Positions 8,629 through 17,400 of a stretch of DNA of 64,000 bases are shown in pieces. The stretch covers positions 326,908 through 390,907 of the forward strand of contig JACKCC010000010.1 of the NCBI GenBank assembly GCA_020634245.1. Direction: 5' to 3'. This DNA comes from Ardenticatenaceae bacterium. Its GTDB lineage: Bacteria; Chloroflexota; Anaerolineae; Promineifilales; Promineifilaceae. The stretch's first letter is position 1. Every line of letters begins with the position of its first letter. The notes under the pieces are model-generated. The model was not told the origin of the DNA, searched no databases, and saw only the letters and a program-made list of their open reading frames with translations. Position numbers and translations under genes: made by a program.

Positions 8629-9297
8629 ATGATTGACGCGATTGTTTTTGATTTTGATGGCTTGATTATCGACACGGAAATTACCGATTACTTGTCTTGG
8701 CAGCGGATGTATGCTGAGTTTGGCATGGAACTGCCGCTGGATGTGTGGTATACCCACATCGGCACGATTTCGTTTAATCCGTATTTGTATTTGGAGGAAC
8801 TGCTGGGCCGTCCTATTGATCGGCAGGCGGTGCACGACCAGCGTAAGCGGTGGGATGAGGAGATGCTGGCGGAGCAGACGACTTTGCCCGGCGTGGAGGC
8901 GGTGCTGGCTGATGCCCGGCAGATGGGGTTGAAGATTGGCCTGGCTTCTAGCTCGGATCATGGCTGGATTGATGGTTTTTTGGCCAAGTTGGATTTGACC
9001 CATTGGTTTGAGGTGGTGCGGTGCAGTGATGACGTGAACGGCCGTACCAAACCCCATCCTGCCGTCTATCTCTCGGCCATCGAAGGGTTGGGCGTACCGG
9101 CGCACCGGGCGATGGCGTTGGAGGACTCGCCCAACGGACTGGCGGCGGCTAAGGCAGCGGGGTTGTACTGCACGGCCGTTCCCAACCAGATGACACGCAC
9201 ACTCAACTTTGACCAGGCCGACTTGCGCCTGGAATCGCTGGCCCAAATGCCGCTGGCGCAGATGATTGACGAGGTGTTGAAGAATGGAAAAGGGTAA
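8629..9297 (+). CDS. HAD superfamily hydrolase (subfamily IA, beta-phosphoglucomutase-like)
   Basis: 222 residues from the ATG at 8629, chosen because the family opens directly with IDAIVFDFDGLIIDTE. Motif I is DFDGLIID (nucleophile and acid Asp), motif II is the serine-rich LASSSD, the motif III Lys is in GRTKPHP, and motif IV is EDSPNG. The cap domain (about residues 15-80) is the helical C1 type. A phosphatase or phosphomutase acting on a small phosphorylated metabolite is likely; the substrate cannot be read from sequence. The stop overlaps the next gene's start by 14 bp, suggesting translational coupling to the MazG-like protein. Confidence 0.85.
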   Translation: MIDAIVFDFDGLIIDTEITDYLSWQRMYAEFGMELPLDVWYTHIGTISFNPYLYLEELLGRPIDRQAVHDQRKRWDEEMLAEQTTLPGVEAVLADARQMGLKIGLASSSDHGWIDGFLAKLDLTHWFEVVRCSDDVNGRTKPHPAVYLSAIEGLGVPAHRAMALEDSPNGLAAAKAAGLYCTAVPNQMTRTLNFDQADLRLESLAQMPLAQMIDEVLKNGKG

Positions 9298-9712
9298 CGG
9301 ACACAAACGTGGTGATTGTTTTAGCAATGCCGATCGCATCCGCGAATTCCACGAGGCATTGGGTGCAGAGATGCCGGCCTGGCCGACGCTGCCCGATGCG
9401 GCGACGCTGGTTTTGCGCCAGACGTTGATTCGGGAGGAGTATGAGGAGGTAACGGCCGTATTCCAAAACCTCATCAGCGGGCAAGGCCGCGACATTACTC
9501 CGCTGATTCACGAACTCACCGATCTGCTCTACGTCGTTTACGGCGCGATTGAGGCTTGCGGCGTCGATCCTGACCCGGTTTTTGCCGAGGTGCATCGGGC
9601 CAATATGCAAAAAATGAGCGGCCCGCGCCGCGCCGATGGCAAGTTGCTCAAGCCGCCGGGCTGGCAGCCGGCCGATGTGCGCAGCGTGATTGAGCAGCAG
9701 CGGAACGATTGA
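9284..9712 (+). CDS. MazG-like/phosphoribosyl-ATP pyrophosphohydrolase-like protein
   Basis: 142 residues. All-alpha NTP-PPase features are visible: RQTLIREEYEEV (ExxE type metal helix), then LIHELTDLLYVVYGAIEACG (ExxD helix) and VFAEVHRANMQKM with GKLLKPPGW near the end. This is the arrangement of MazG/HisE-like nucleotide pyrophosphohydrolases, which hydrolyse nucleoside triphosphates to monophosphate and pyrophosphate. The start lies inside the HAD gene's last codons. A HAD-plus-NTP-PPase pair could form a nucleotide salvage or house-cleaning unit; that is inference. Confidence 0.75.
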   Translation: MEKGNGHKRGDCFSNADRIREFHEALGAEMPAWPTLPDAATLVLRQTLIREEYEEVTAVFQNLISGQGRDITPLIHELTDLLYVVYGAIEACGVDPDPVFAEVHRANMQKMSGPRRADGKLLKPPGWQPADVRSVIEQQRND

Positions 9713-9751
9713 AGATTTATGATTGACGCACGACATACGAGGATTAAATTG

Positions 9752-10783
9752 ATGATTTGGAAACGGATTGGGTGGCTGGTGTTGGTGGGAACGGCCGTTT
9801 TCTTCCTGGCGGCCTGTCAATCAGAAACTATTGAAAATGGGAGCAGCCCATCTGTTTCCACAGCGGAAAAGCTGAAATACACTGGCCCCAAACCGGAGAA
9901 GGGCACGAGCAACGTCTATGGCAAAATCACCTGGAACGGCGCACCGGCCGAAGGGCTGGACATGCTCCTCTGCCAGGATTTCAGCTCATTCAGCGGCTGT
10001 CAAGGGCAGGAGTACGCCGTTCAGACCCAGGCTGACGGCAGCTACACCTTCGCCAACGTCGTGCCGGGGACTTATGCCCTTTCTGTCCGCGTCTTCGACA
10101 GCGACGACTGGCTGTACGTCACCAGCGGCATCCTCAGCGCCGCCGATTACGAAGTTGTGGTGGGCGAGACATTGATCGTTGAGTCTCAGAGCATTTTTAA
10201 ACTGGATTTGGAGCTGCTAAAACCGAACCAGGACGCCGAACTAAAAAGCGGTGAGCGGACCTTCCAATGGCAGGCTTACGAAAGCGCCGCCTATTACCAG
10301 ATTTACCTCACGCCGTTCGAAGGGGATGCGATTTTCGTCAATGAAAAGGTTGATGGCACGGAAATCAAAGCCAGCCTGCCGCCCATCAACTGCGAGTATC
10401 GCTGGAGTTTGGAAGCATTTAATGCCAATGGGATCAAAATCGCCGAAACGAGTGACTATTGGGAATTTACTGTCGGCGGTGAAGAATCGTCCTGCCATCT
10501 GACCATCGAAGCGCCGGAAGATGGGGCTGCGGTGGACGCCCAAGGCATGATTTTGGCCTGGACGACCCATCCCGATGCGGCCGTCTACAAAATTCTCATG
10601 TGGGATGACAGCGTTGAAGACAGGCCGCATATTCTGGACTTTTACGAGGTGCAAGAGTCGCGGTTTGCCTTCAACGGCGACTTGACACCCGGCCATCGTT
10701 ACGTCTGGTCGGTGTACGCCTACGACGCTGACGGCAATGAAATCGCCGCCTCCGAAATTCACGACTTTACGGTGACGCCCTGA
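9752..10783 (+). CDS. Lipoprotein with carboxypeptidase-regulatory-like and two Fn3-like domains
   Basis: 343 residues from the ATG at 9752. That start was chosen because it places a short basic stretch and hydrophobic core before the lipobox (FFLAAC, Cys at about residue 22). Residues about 55-140 show the pattern of a carboxypeptidase-regulatory/SdrD B-like beta-sandwich (GKITWNGAPAEGL ... QADGSYTFANVVPGTYAL). Two repeats of about 90 residues follow, each ending in W-x-h-x-A-x-x-x-x-G-x-x-I/E-A-x-S/T and beginning with an E/L-APEDGA-like phrase, as in fibronectin-III-like modules. Predicted extracellular and lipid-anchored; ligand unknown. Its TGA is the first base group of a hairpin element. 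Confidence 0.7.
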   Translation: MIWKRIGWLVLVGTAVFFLAACQSETIENGSSPSVSTAEKLKYTGPKPEKGTSNVYGKITWNGAPAEGLDMLLCQDFSSFSGCQGQEYAVQTQADGSYTFANVVPGTYALSVRVFDSDDWLYVTSGILSAADYEVVVGETLIVESQSIFKLDLELLKPNQDAELKSGERTFQWQAYESAAYYQIYLTPFEGDAIFVNEKVDGTEIKASLPPINCEYRWSLEAFNANGIKIAETSDYWEFTVGGEESSCHLTIEAPEDGAAVDAQGMILAWTTHPDAAVYKILMWDDSVEDRPHILDFYEVQESRFAFNGDLTPGHRYVWSVYAYDADGNEIAASEIHDFTVTP

Positions 10784-10844
10784 ATGCCAGGCACAGGGCG
10801 AACGGCTTTGGTTATCAATGATCCTGCGCCTTGCGCCTGGCATT
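10784..10844. repeat. GTGCCAGGCAC hairpin element, copy 2
   Basis: ATGCCAGGCACAGGGCG (10784-10800) faces GCGCCTTGCGCCTGGCATT (10826-10844). Same arms as copies at 1495 and 34892, with mismatches. It fills the whole space between the lipoprotein stop and the helicase leader. Confidence 0.65.
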
Positions 10845-10863
10845 TTGGGGTAGAATTTTCACT

Positions 10864-13800
10864 ATGAACTATACATCGACAAATTCACCATTTCGTTCAC
10901 TCCAATTTCGTTACCCATTTCGCAAATATCAGCAGATGGTCTTGGAAGTGGTGGCCAATGCCAAGGATGGCGACCACAAACACCACGTTGTTGCCCCGCC
11001 GGGGGCGGGTAAGACGATTGTGGGGCTGGAACTGGTCAGGCGATACGGCCGTCCCGCCCTCATCTTTGCCCCCACAACCACCATCCAGCGCCAGTGGCAG
11101 GAAAAGACGGGCCTGTTCACCAACGACCTGGCCTGGGTTGATCAGCACACCAGCCTGGAGGCTAACCGTCTGGCCGACATCACCATTTTGACCTACCAGG
11201 TGCTCTCCACGCCCGGCGAAAACCTGGAATTCGCCGAACGCATCGCCCGTGAGCGCTGGGCTGAGGATTTGCTGCGCAGCGGCCAGGTGGAGACGGAAGC
11301 GGCGGCTCAGGAGCGAATTACCACGCTGCAAGCGGCCAATCCATCCGCCGCCAAGCGGGAGATCAGTAAGCGCTACAAACGGGTGAAGCGGGAATTTCTA
11401 AAGCGGTCGGATTTTGACGGCCGTCAATTCCTCCATCCCAACGCCCGCGACATCATCGACCGGATTGTGGCTCTGGGTGTGGGTACGATTGTCCTCGACG
11501 AATGCCATCATCTGCTCGATTACTGGGCCTTCATCTTGCGCGAACTCATCCGCGAATTGCCCGGTGTCCAGGTCGTGGGGCTGACAGCGACGCTGCCCGA
11601 CCCGGCCAACCAGGACGAGTTTGACAATTACGACTCGCTCCTGGGCGAAGTTGATTTTGAAGTGCCGACTCCGGCGGTGGTCAAGGAAGGCAATTTAGCC
11701 CCGTACCGCGATCTCGTCTACTTTTGCGAGCCGTCGCGCCGCGAGATGGATTATTTGCGCAAGATTCAGGGGTATTTTGAAACGGCCGTTACCACCATCA
11801 CCACCACCCCTGCCTTCCAAACCTGGGCCGACTCCCTGCTGTATTCCGCCGAACCCTTTGCCGAGTTCTTCAACCGCGAGCCGCTTTTGTGCATTGCCGC
11901 TGTAAAATTCGCTTTGCAAAAAGAAGAGACTGGAGATTGGAGATTAGAGACTAAAAATCGCCAATCTCCCAGTCTCCAGTCTTCTCTTCCCGACGACCTA
12001 CCCCTCATCGCCGAAATGCTAGAACCGTTGACCGTTGACGACTGGCTGACCCTGCTGGAAACCTTTGCCCTGCGCGTTCTCAAAGTCAGCGCCGATAAGG
12101 CCGACCAGGCGCTTTACCGCCAACTGCGCGATGCCCTGCTCGGTTTTGGCATCACCATCAGTGAAAGCGGCATCCGCCACCAGCGCTCCCCCGGCGATTT
12201 AGTCCTGGCCCTTTCCGAGGCCAAAGATGGTGCCGTGTTAAGCATTTTGCGGGCCGAACTGGCCCATCTAGGCAGCCGCCTGCGTGCCGTCATCATCACC
12301 GATTTCGAGCGGATGAGTGCCCGCAGCCGCCGCCTGGAAGATGTGCTCGACCCCGACGCCGGCAGCGCCGTGCGCGTTTTCCGCCGCCTCATCGCCGACG
12401 AAACAACCAATCGCCTCGATCCGGTGCTGGTAACCGGCAAAGTCGTTCTGGTTGACGCCGACAAACGAGAACAACTGGAGACCGGTATTAACCAGTGGCT
12501 GGGACAGAATGGCAATTCTCGTTTTAGCTGGGAATGGCGGGCGACCAGCGACGAACGGGTGCTGGAACTGGCCGGTTCCGGGCCGGATTGGGGGCCGCGC
12601 ACCTATGTCACCCTGCTGACCAGCCTGTTTGAGCAGGGGGTGACGCAGTGTCTCGTTGGCACGCGGGGCATTTTCGGCGAGGGCTGGGATGCGCTGACGT
12701 TGAACACGCTCATTGACCTGACTTCGGTGACAACCAGCACCGGCGTGCAGCAAATTCGCGGCCGGACCATCCGCCTTGATCCCCAATGGCCGCGCAAAGT
12801 GGCTCATAACTGGGATGTGGTCTGCATCAGCCGCAAATTTGACAAAGGCGATGCTGACCTGCGCCGCTTTGTGGCCCGGCATGCTCATACTTGGGGAATC
12901 ATTGTGCGTTCTTCCTGGGTGGACAAGATTGAGGCGGTGACGACGGCGCTTGACGGCTCGATTCCAGGGCTGTCGCTGCAAGGTCAGGTGGTGCGCGGCA
13001 TCGCCCACGTGGACATGGATTTGGCCAATGATCTCGTGACGAAGCCGCTCAAACTTGTTCCGTTCCAGCAGTACACAGGGCGGATGCTCAAGGCGGTGGC
13101 GCAGCGGGAGAAGGTATACGATTTGTGGGAGATTGGTGCGCCGTATTCCAATTTTGCCTACCGGGTGACCCAGGTGGAACCGGAGGATATCAAGTTCCAG
13201 ACGGTTTTTCGGGTGCGTGAATCGCTGCGGGCGATGGTGTGGCGGCTGTTGGGCAGTATTGGAGGCACGGCCGTACTCACCTGGATTTATGGCGGTCAAT
13301 TCTGGGCTAATCTGGGAGAAATGCCGGGTGGGGTGTTTTTACTGGGGTTAACGGCCGTGTTCTCCCTGGGTATTGTCGCCGGAATTGGTTTTAATTTGCG
13401 CGGGATGTGGCGCGTTTTCCGCCACGCCTTCCTGGAACTACCGGCCGATGATATTTTGCTGGACATTGGCCGGGCACTCATGGCCGCCCTGCGCGATGCC
13501 GGTGTCATCAGCCGCAATCTCAACGAAAATTATGTGCGCGTGGTGGCTACGCCGGAGGGCGGCTATCAGGTTTTTCTCGATTACGCTTTGCCGGAGGATT
13601 CGGACGCTTTTTCGGTAGCTTATCAGCAGTTGTTGGGACCGCTGGCCGATGCCCGCTACCTGATTGAGCGGGACAGCGGCTCGATTCGTAATCCGCTTTA
13701 TCGCAGTTTGTGGCTGGGGGTGAGAACGGCCGTTGGCATTACCGACAACCATGCGTATCACTGTGTGCCCGACGTGTTGGCCTCACGAAAGGAGCGGGCC

Positions 13801-13947
13801 GAGGTGCTGGCCAAACATTGGCGGCGTTATGTGGGTGGCGGCCGTCTCATCTACACCCGCCATGCTGAGGGGCGGCAGATTTTGTTAGAAGCGCGCAGCC
13901 AGCAGCACGGCCGTATTCGCCAGATGGCTTTTGAGTTGTGGAAGTAG
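10864..13947 (+). CDS. SF2 DEAD/DEAH-type helicase with C-terminal membrane segments
   Basis: 1027 residues from the ATG at 10864; an upstream in-frame start would translate the preceding hairpin and is rejected. The helicase core shows motif I VVAPPGAGKT, motif II VLDECHH, motif III GLTATLP, then motif V GTRGIFGEGWDAL and motif VI QQIRGRTIRLD. After the core, residues about 785-850 contain two hydrophobic segments (GSIGGTAVLTWIYGG and VFLLGLTAVFSLGIVAGIGF). A C-terminal domain of about 180 residues follows that I do not recognise. A membrane-tethered SF2 ATPase is unusual. Residues about 353-376 are encoded by an in-frame palindromic element. No partner genes (nuclease, methylase) are adjacent, so a defence role is only a possibility. 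Confidence 0.75.
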   Translation: MNYTSTNSPFRSLQFRYPFRKYQQMVLEVVANAKDGDHKHHVVAPPGAGKTIVGLELVRRYGRPALIFAPTTTIQRQWQEKTGLFTNDLAWVDQHTSLEANRLADITILTYQVLSTPGENLEFAERIARERWAEDLLRSGQVETEAAAQERITTLQAANPSAAKREISKRYKRVKREFLKRSDFDGRQFLHPNARDIIDRIVALGVGTIVLDECHHLLDYWAFILRELIRELPGVQVVGLTATLPDPANQDEFDNYDSLLGEVDFEVPTPAVVKEGNLAPYRDLVYFCEPSRREMDYLRKIQGYFETAVTTITTTPAFQTWADSLLYSAEPFAEFFNREPLLCIAAVKFALQKEETGDWRLETKNRQSPSLQSSLPDDLPLIAEMLEPLTVDDWLTLLETFALRVLKVSADKADQALYRQLRDALLGFGITISESGIRHQRSPGDLVLALSEAKDGAVLSILRAELAHLGSRLRAVIITDFERMSARSRRLEDVLDPDAGSAVRVFRRLIADETTNRLDPVLVTGKVVLVDADKREQLETGINQWLGQNGNSRFSWEWRATSDERVLELAGSGPDWGPRTYVTLLTSLFEQGVTQCLVGTRGIFGEGWDALTLNTLIDLTSVTTSTGVQQIRGRTIRLDPQWPRKVAHNWDVVCISRKFDKGDADLRRFVARHAHTWGIIVRSSWVDKIEAVTTALDGSIPGLSLQGQVVRGIAHVDMDLANDLVTKPLKLVPFQQYTGRMLKAVAQREKVYDLWEIGAPYSNFAYRVTQVEPEDIKFQTVFRVRESLRAMVWRLLGSIGGTAVLTWIYGGQFWANLGEMPGGVFLLGLTAVFSLGIVAGIGFNLRGMWRVFRHAFLELPADDILLDIGRALMAALRDAGVISRNLNENYVRVVATPEGGYQVFLDYALPEDSDAFSVAYQQLLGPLADARYLIERDSGSIRNPLYRSLWLGVRTAVGITDNHAYHCVPDVLASRKERAEVLAKHWRRYVGGGRLIYTRHAEGRQILLEARSQQHGRIRQMAFELWK
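11923..11987. repeat. GGAGATTGGAGACT palindromic element inside the helicase gene
   Basis: GAAGAGACTGGAGATTGG (11923-11940) is complementary, with small gaps, to the stretch from CCAATCTCCC (11961) to CTTCTCT (11987). The reading frame is kept and the insert adds roughly 22 residues rich in E, T, R, S and Q. The same word family forms intergenic hairpins at 58396-58449 and 60680-60735. Confidence 0.75.
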
Positions 13948-13951
13948 GGGG

Positions 13952-14018
13952 GATCATGAAGTCATAAGTTATGCGTCATGGTTTGGTGATGTATGACGCA
14001 TGACTCCATGACTTGATC
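13952..14018. repeat. Hairpin of TGACGCATGA words between convergent genes
   Basis: GATCATGAAGTCATAAGTTA (13952 onward, continuing to GCGTCATG) faces TATGACGCATGACTCCATGA (13992 onward, ending CTTGATC). Same family as 27531, 42871 and 59784. Lies between the helicase stop and the receiver-domain stop and may serve both as a terminator. Confidence 0.65.
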
Positions 14019-14021
14019 TCT

Positions 14022-14396
14022 TCAGGTCAGGTGCAACAGAGATCGAACTTTTTCGCGCAGTTCGGCCGGGGTAAAGGGTTTGCTCATTAAGGCATCGACA
14101 TGCCGTTCTTTTGCCATCTTGGGGGTGGGCATTTGCAGCCGGGCGCTTAAGACAACTACGCTTTTGGGTTCGTGACCGTTGGCTTTAATTTGCTTGAGGA
14201 CGTCCCAACCATAAAAATCGGGTAGGGCCAAATCCAGTAAGAGCAAATCCGGTTTGAGGTCATCAGCCATTTCCAGAGCGCTGCTGCCGCTGGGGGCGTG
14301 ATACAGCTCGATGTTGAGCGGTCGCAAGGTGTACTCAATCAAACGAAAGATGTCGAAATCATCTTCGATGCTGACGACGCGTGGTACTGCTGCCAT
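14022..14396 (-). CDS. Stand-alone response-regulator receiver domain (CheY-like)
   Basis: 124 residues, a single REC domain. The acidic pair is IEDD near residue 12, the phospho-acceptor Asp lies in LLLLDLALPD at about residue 56, the conserved T/S position is VVLSAR, and the conserved Lys is in MSKPFTPAEL near residue 106. No output domain follows, so it should signal by protein-protein contact. No kinase is adjacent; the nearest is 11 kb away with its own regulator. Its upstream region (14397-14481) carries a small AGTAC...GTACT inverted repeat near a possible -10. Confidence 0.88.
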   Translation of the reverse strand: MAAVPRVVSIEDDFDIFRLIEYTLRPLNIELYHAPSGSSALEMADDLKPDLLLLDLALPDFYGWDVLKQIKANGHEPKSVVVLSARLQMPTPKMAKERHVDALMSKPFTPAELREKVRSLLHLT

Positions 14397-14481
14397 TGGA
14401 TACTGCTCCCTGGATAAAAATTAGTACACCGGTACTATTCTAGCAAGAAACACCAGGTTTGTATACAGTAATTTGCCGGGT

Positions 14482-17400
14482 TTATTCACTTTTGTTAGAC
14501 AGGGTCACGTCAACAGCCGCCCGGATTTTGGCAGCCATCTGGCCGACGCCGGGTTCGATAAGCAGGCCGGCGTGAGTACCAGGGACGACTTCGTGCTGTA
14601 AACGGCCGTTAATGAGTTCTGACCAGCGCAAGTGCCAATCTTTGTCCTGGAGGGTGGTTGATTCGTGGCTCCGAATCAGAAGAACGTCGCCATTGAATGT
14701 GCCAGAATGGTATTTCCGGTGGGCCTCGGCATGAGCTTTGCGAACGGCCGCAACCCGGCGGGTATTTTCTTCACCGATACGCAAAATAACAAAGCGTTGA
14801 TAGGCCAATCCTAGTTTCCAGATAAGTGCATCCCAGAAACGGCCGTCTTTCCAATAAAAAGCTGCCCGGCTAATCAAATATTTAATGGGATTGATTCGCG
14901 GCGGCGTAATGTTGGGCGGTTCGGAATCCACTAACACGAGCAAACTTACTTCTTCACCCTGGGCTTGTAACTGCTGTGCCATTTCAAATGCGACCCAGTT
15001 ACCGGCGCAGTGGCCGCCCAGCAGGTAAGGTCCTTCCGGTTGAATTGTGCGAATTTCTTTGATGTAGTGGGCGGCCATATCCTCCACACAGTTGTGGTAG
15101 GGATCATCACCCTCGACGCCCTGGGGCTGTAAGCCGTACAGCGGCTGGTCATTACCCAGATGACGGGCCAGTTCGGAGAAGCTCAACACGCTAACCAGGA
15201 AGGGGGCGACGTGGAAGAAAATGGGGCGGGAGCCATTGGGTTGGATGGGAACCAGAGACGTCCAGTGCGTTTCCCAGCCTTCACTACGCAAAACGTCAGC
15301 TAGTTGGGCAATAGTCGGGGCGCGGAAAAGGGTGGTTAGCGGGAACTGCATTTGGGTGATTTGTTCGATTTGAGCGAAGACACGCACGGCTAGCAGCGAG
15401 TGGCCGCCGAGTTCAAAGAAGTTGTCGTGACGGCCAATGCCAGAAACGTTCAACACGTTTTCCCAAATGCGGGTTAATTGAATTTCTAGTGCATCGCGCG
15501 GGGCATCAAATTCGGTTGTTGTTTTCTGTTCGACGATTTGCGGAGCGGGTAAAGCTTTCCGGTCAATTTTCTTGTTGGGTGTTAGCGGAAAGGATTCCAG
15601 CGCCATAAAAGCAGCGGGGACCATGTAATCGGGCAGGCTGGCACGGGCAAATGTGCGCAGTTCTTCAACGGTCGGGGTTGTTGTTTCAGGGATGAAGTAG
15701 GCTACCAGCCGTCGATCGCCGGAGCTGATTTCTTGAGTGGTGACAACGACTTCGCGTAAGGACGGATGCTGACCCAACACGGCCTCAATTTCGCCCAGTT
15801 CGATGCGGTAGCCGCGCACCTTGACTTGATGGTCGATACGGCCGTAAAACTCCACATTGCCATCGGCGAGGAAGCGGGCCAGGTCGCCGGTTCTGTAAAG
15901 CAAGGCAGAGGGCTGAAGGTTGAAGGTTGAATTGCTCGGTTCTGCCTTCTGATTTCTGATTTCTACTCTAATGAATTTTTCTGCCGTCAATTCTGGCCGG
16001 TTAAGGTAGCCGCGAGCCAGCCCGTCGCCGCCAATATAGAGTTCGCCAGGGACGCCAGCGGGCAACGGCCGTTGTTCCTTATCCAAAATATAAAATGTCG
16101 TGTTGTCAATGGGTTGGCCAATCGAAACCGGGCCATCACCGGGCTGGACGCGGTAAACCGATGACCAGACTGTTGTTTCCGTGGGGCCGTACATGTTCCA
16201 TAGTTCGCCGACGCGGGGCAGCAGTTGATTGGCCAGGTCGCGGGGCATGGCCTCACCGCCGCAAAGAATTTTGAGGCGGTTGTTACCTGGCCAGCCGGCT
16301 TCCAGCAGCATCCGCCAGGTAGTGGGCGTGGCCTGCATGATGGTGGCGCCGGATTGAGTCAGGGCAGATTGTAGTTGGGCGGCGTTAACGGCCGTGTCCC
16401 GACTCACCAATTCTACCCGCGCTCCGTTGAGCAGCGGCAGGAAAATCTCCAAAACAGCGATGTCAAAGGAGAGGGTGGTGACGGAAAGAATCACATCTTC
16501 AGCCCGTAAGCCGGGCTGGCGGCGCATTGAGTTGAGGAAGTTGACGGCGCTGCGGTGTTCGATTTGGACGCCCTTGGGTTTGCCGGTGGAGCCGGAGGTA
16601 TAGATGACGTAGGCCAAATCGGCGGCTGTGGCTGAAAGAGGCAGGTTGTGGTCGTCATATCCGGCGAGAACGGCCGCATCGCGATCAACACAAACGAATT
16701 GCAAATTCGATCCTTCCGGCCGGTCGGCCAGAAGGCTGGTTTGCGTAATAAGAACGCGAGCCTGAGAATCGGCCAGCATGAAATCCAGCCGGTCTTGCGG
16801 AAAAGCCGGGTCGAGGGGGATGTAGGCCGCGCCCGATTTGTGAACAGCGAAAAGGGCGACGATCATTTCCAGGGAGCGTTCCAGGTTGATGCCGACGAGG
16901 TCGCCGCGGCCGACGCCGAGGCTCAGTAGGTGGCGAGCCAACCGGTTGGCACGTTGGTTGAGCTGTTTGTATGTCAGTGATTGGCCTTCGAAGGTAACGG
17001 CCGTACGCGTTGGTGTTTGTTCAACCTGTGTTTCGAAGAGGTGATTCAGGCAGGCATCGTGGGGATAGGGAACGGCCGTGTCGTTCCAGGCATCCAGTTG
17101 TGCGATTTCAGCCTTGGTTAGTAGAGGTAGGTCGGAAATGGGGCGATCGGGGTGGGTAACGGCCGTTTCCAGCAGCGTCCACAAATGCCCCATCAACTGC
17201 TCCATCCGCGCCGCATCAAACAAATCGGTGTTGTATTCCAAAATGGCCGTGTTGCTGACGATCATGTCCACAGATAGCGAGAGATCAAATTGAGCGGCAC
17301 CCCGATCAATCATCAAAATTTCCATGCCGCGCACATTGGGCAGATCGGGGAAGGAAAACGGCGCATTTTGTACGTTAAAAAATGCCTGAAAAAGCGGCGA

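Noticed and set aside
10831..10863. Upstream start for the helicase
   Set aside because: The extra 11 codons lie in the GTGCCAGGCAC hairpin; the ATG at 10864 is the first outside it.
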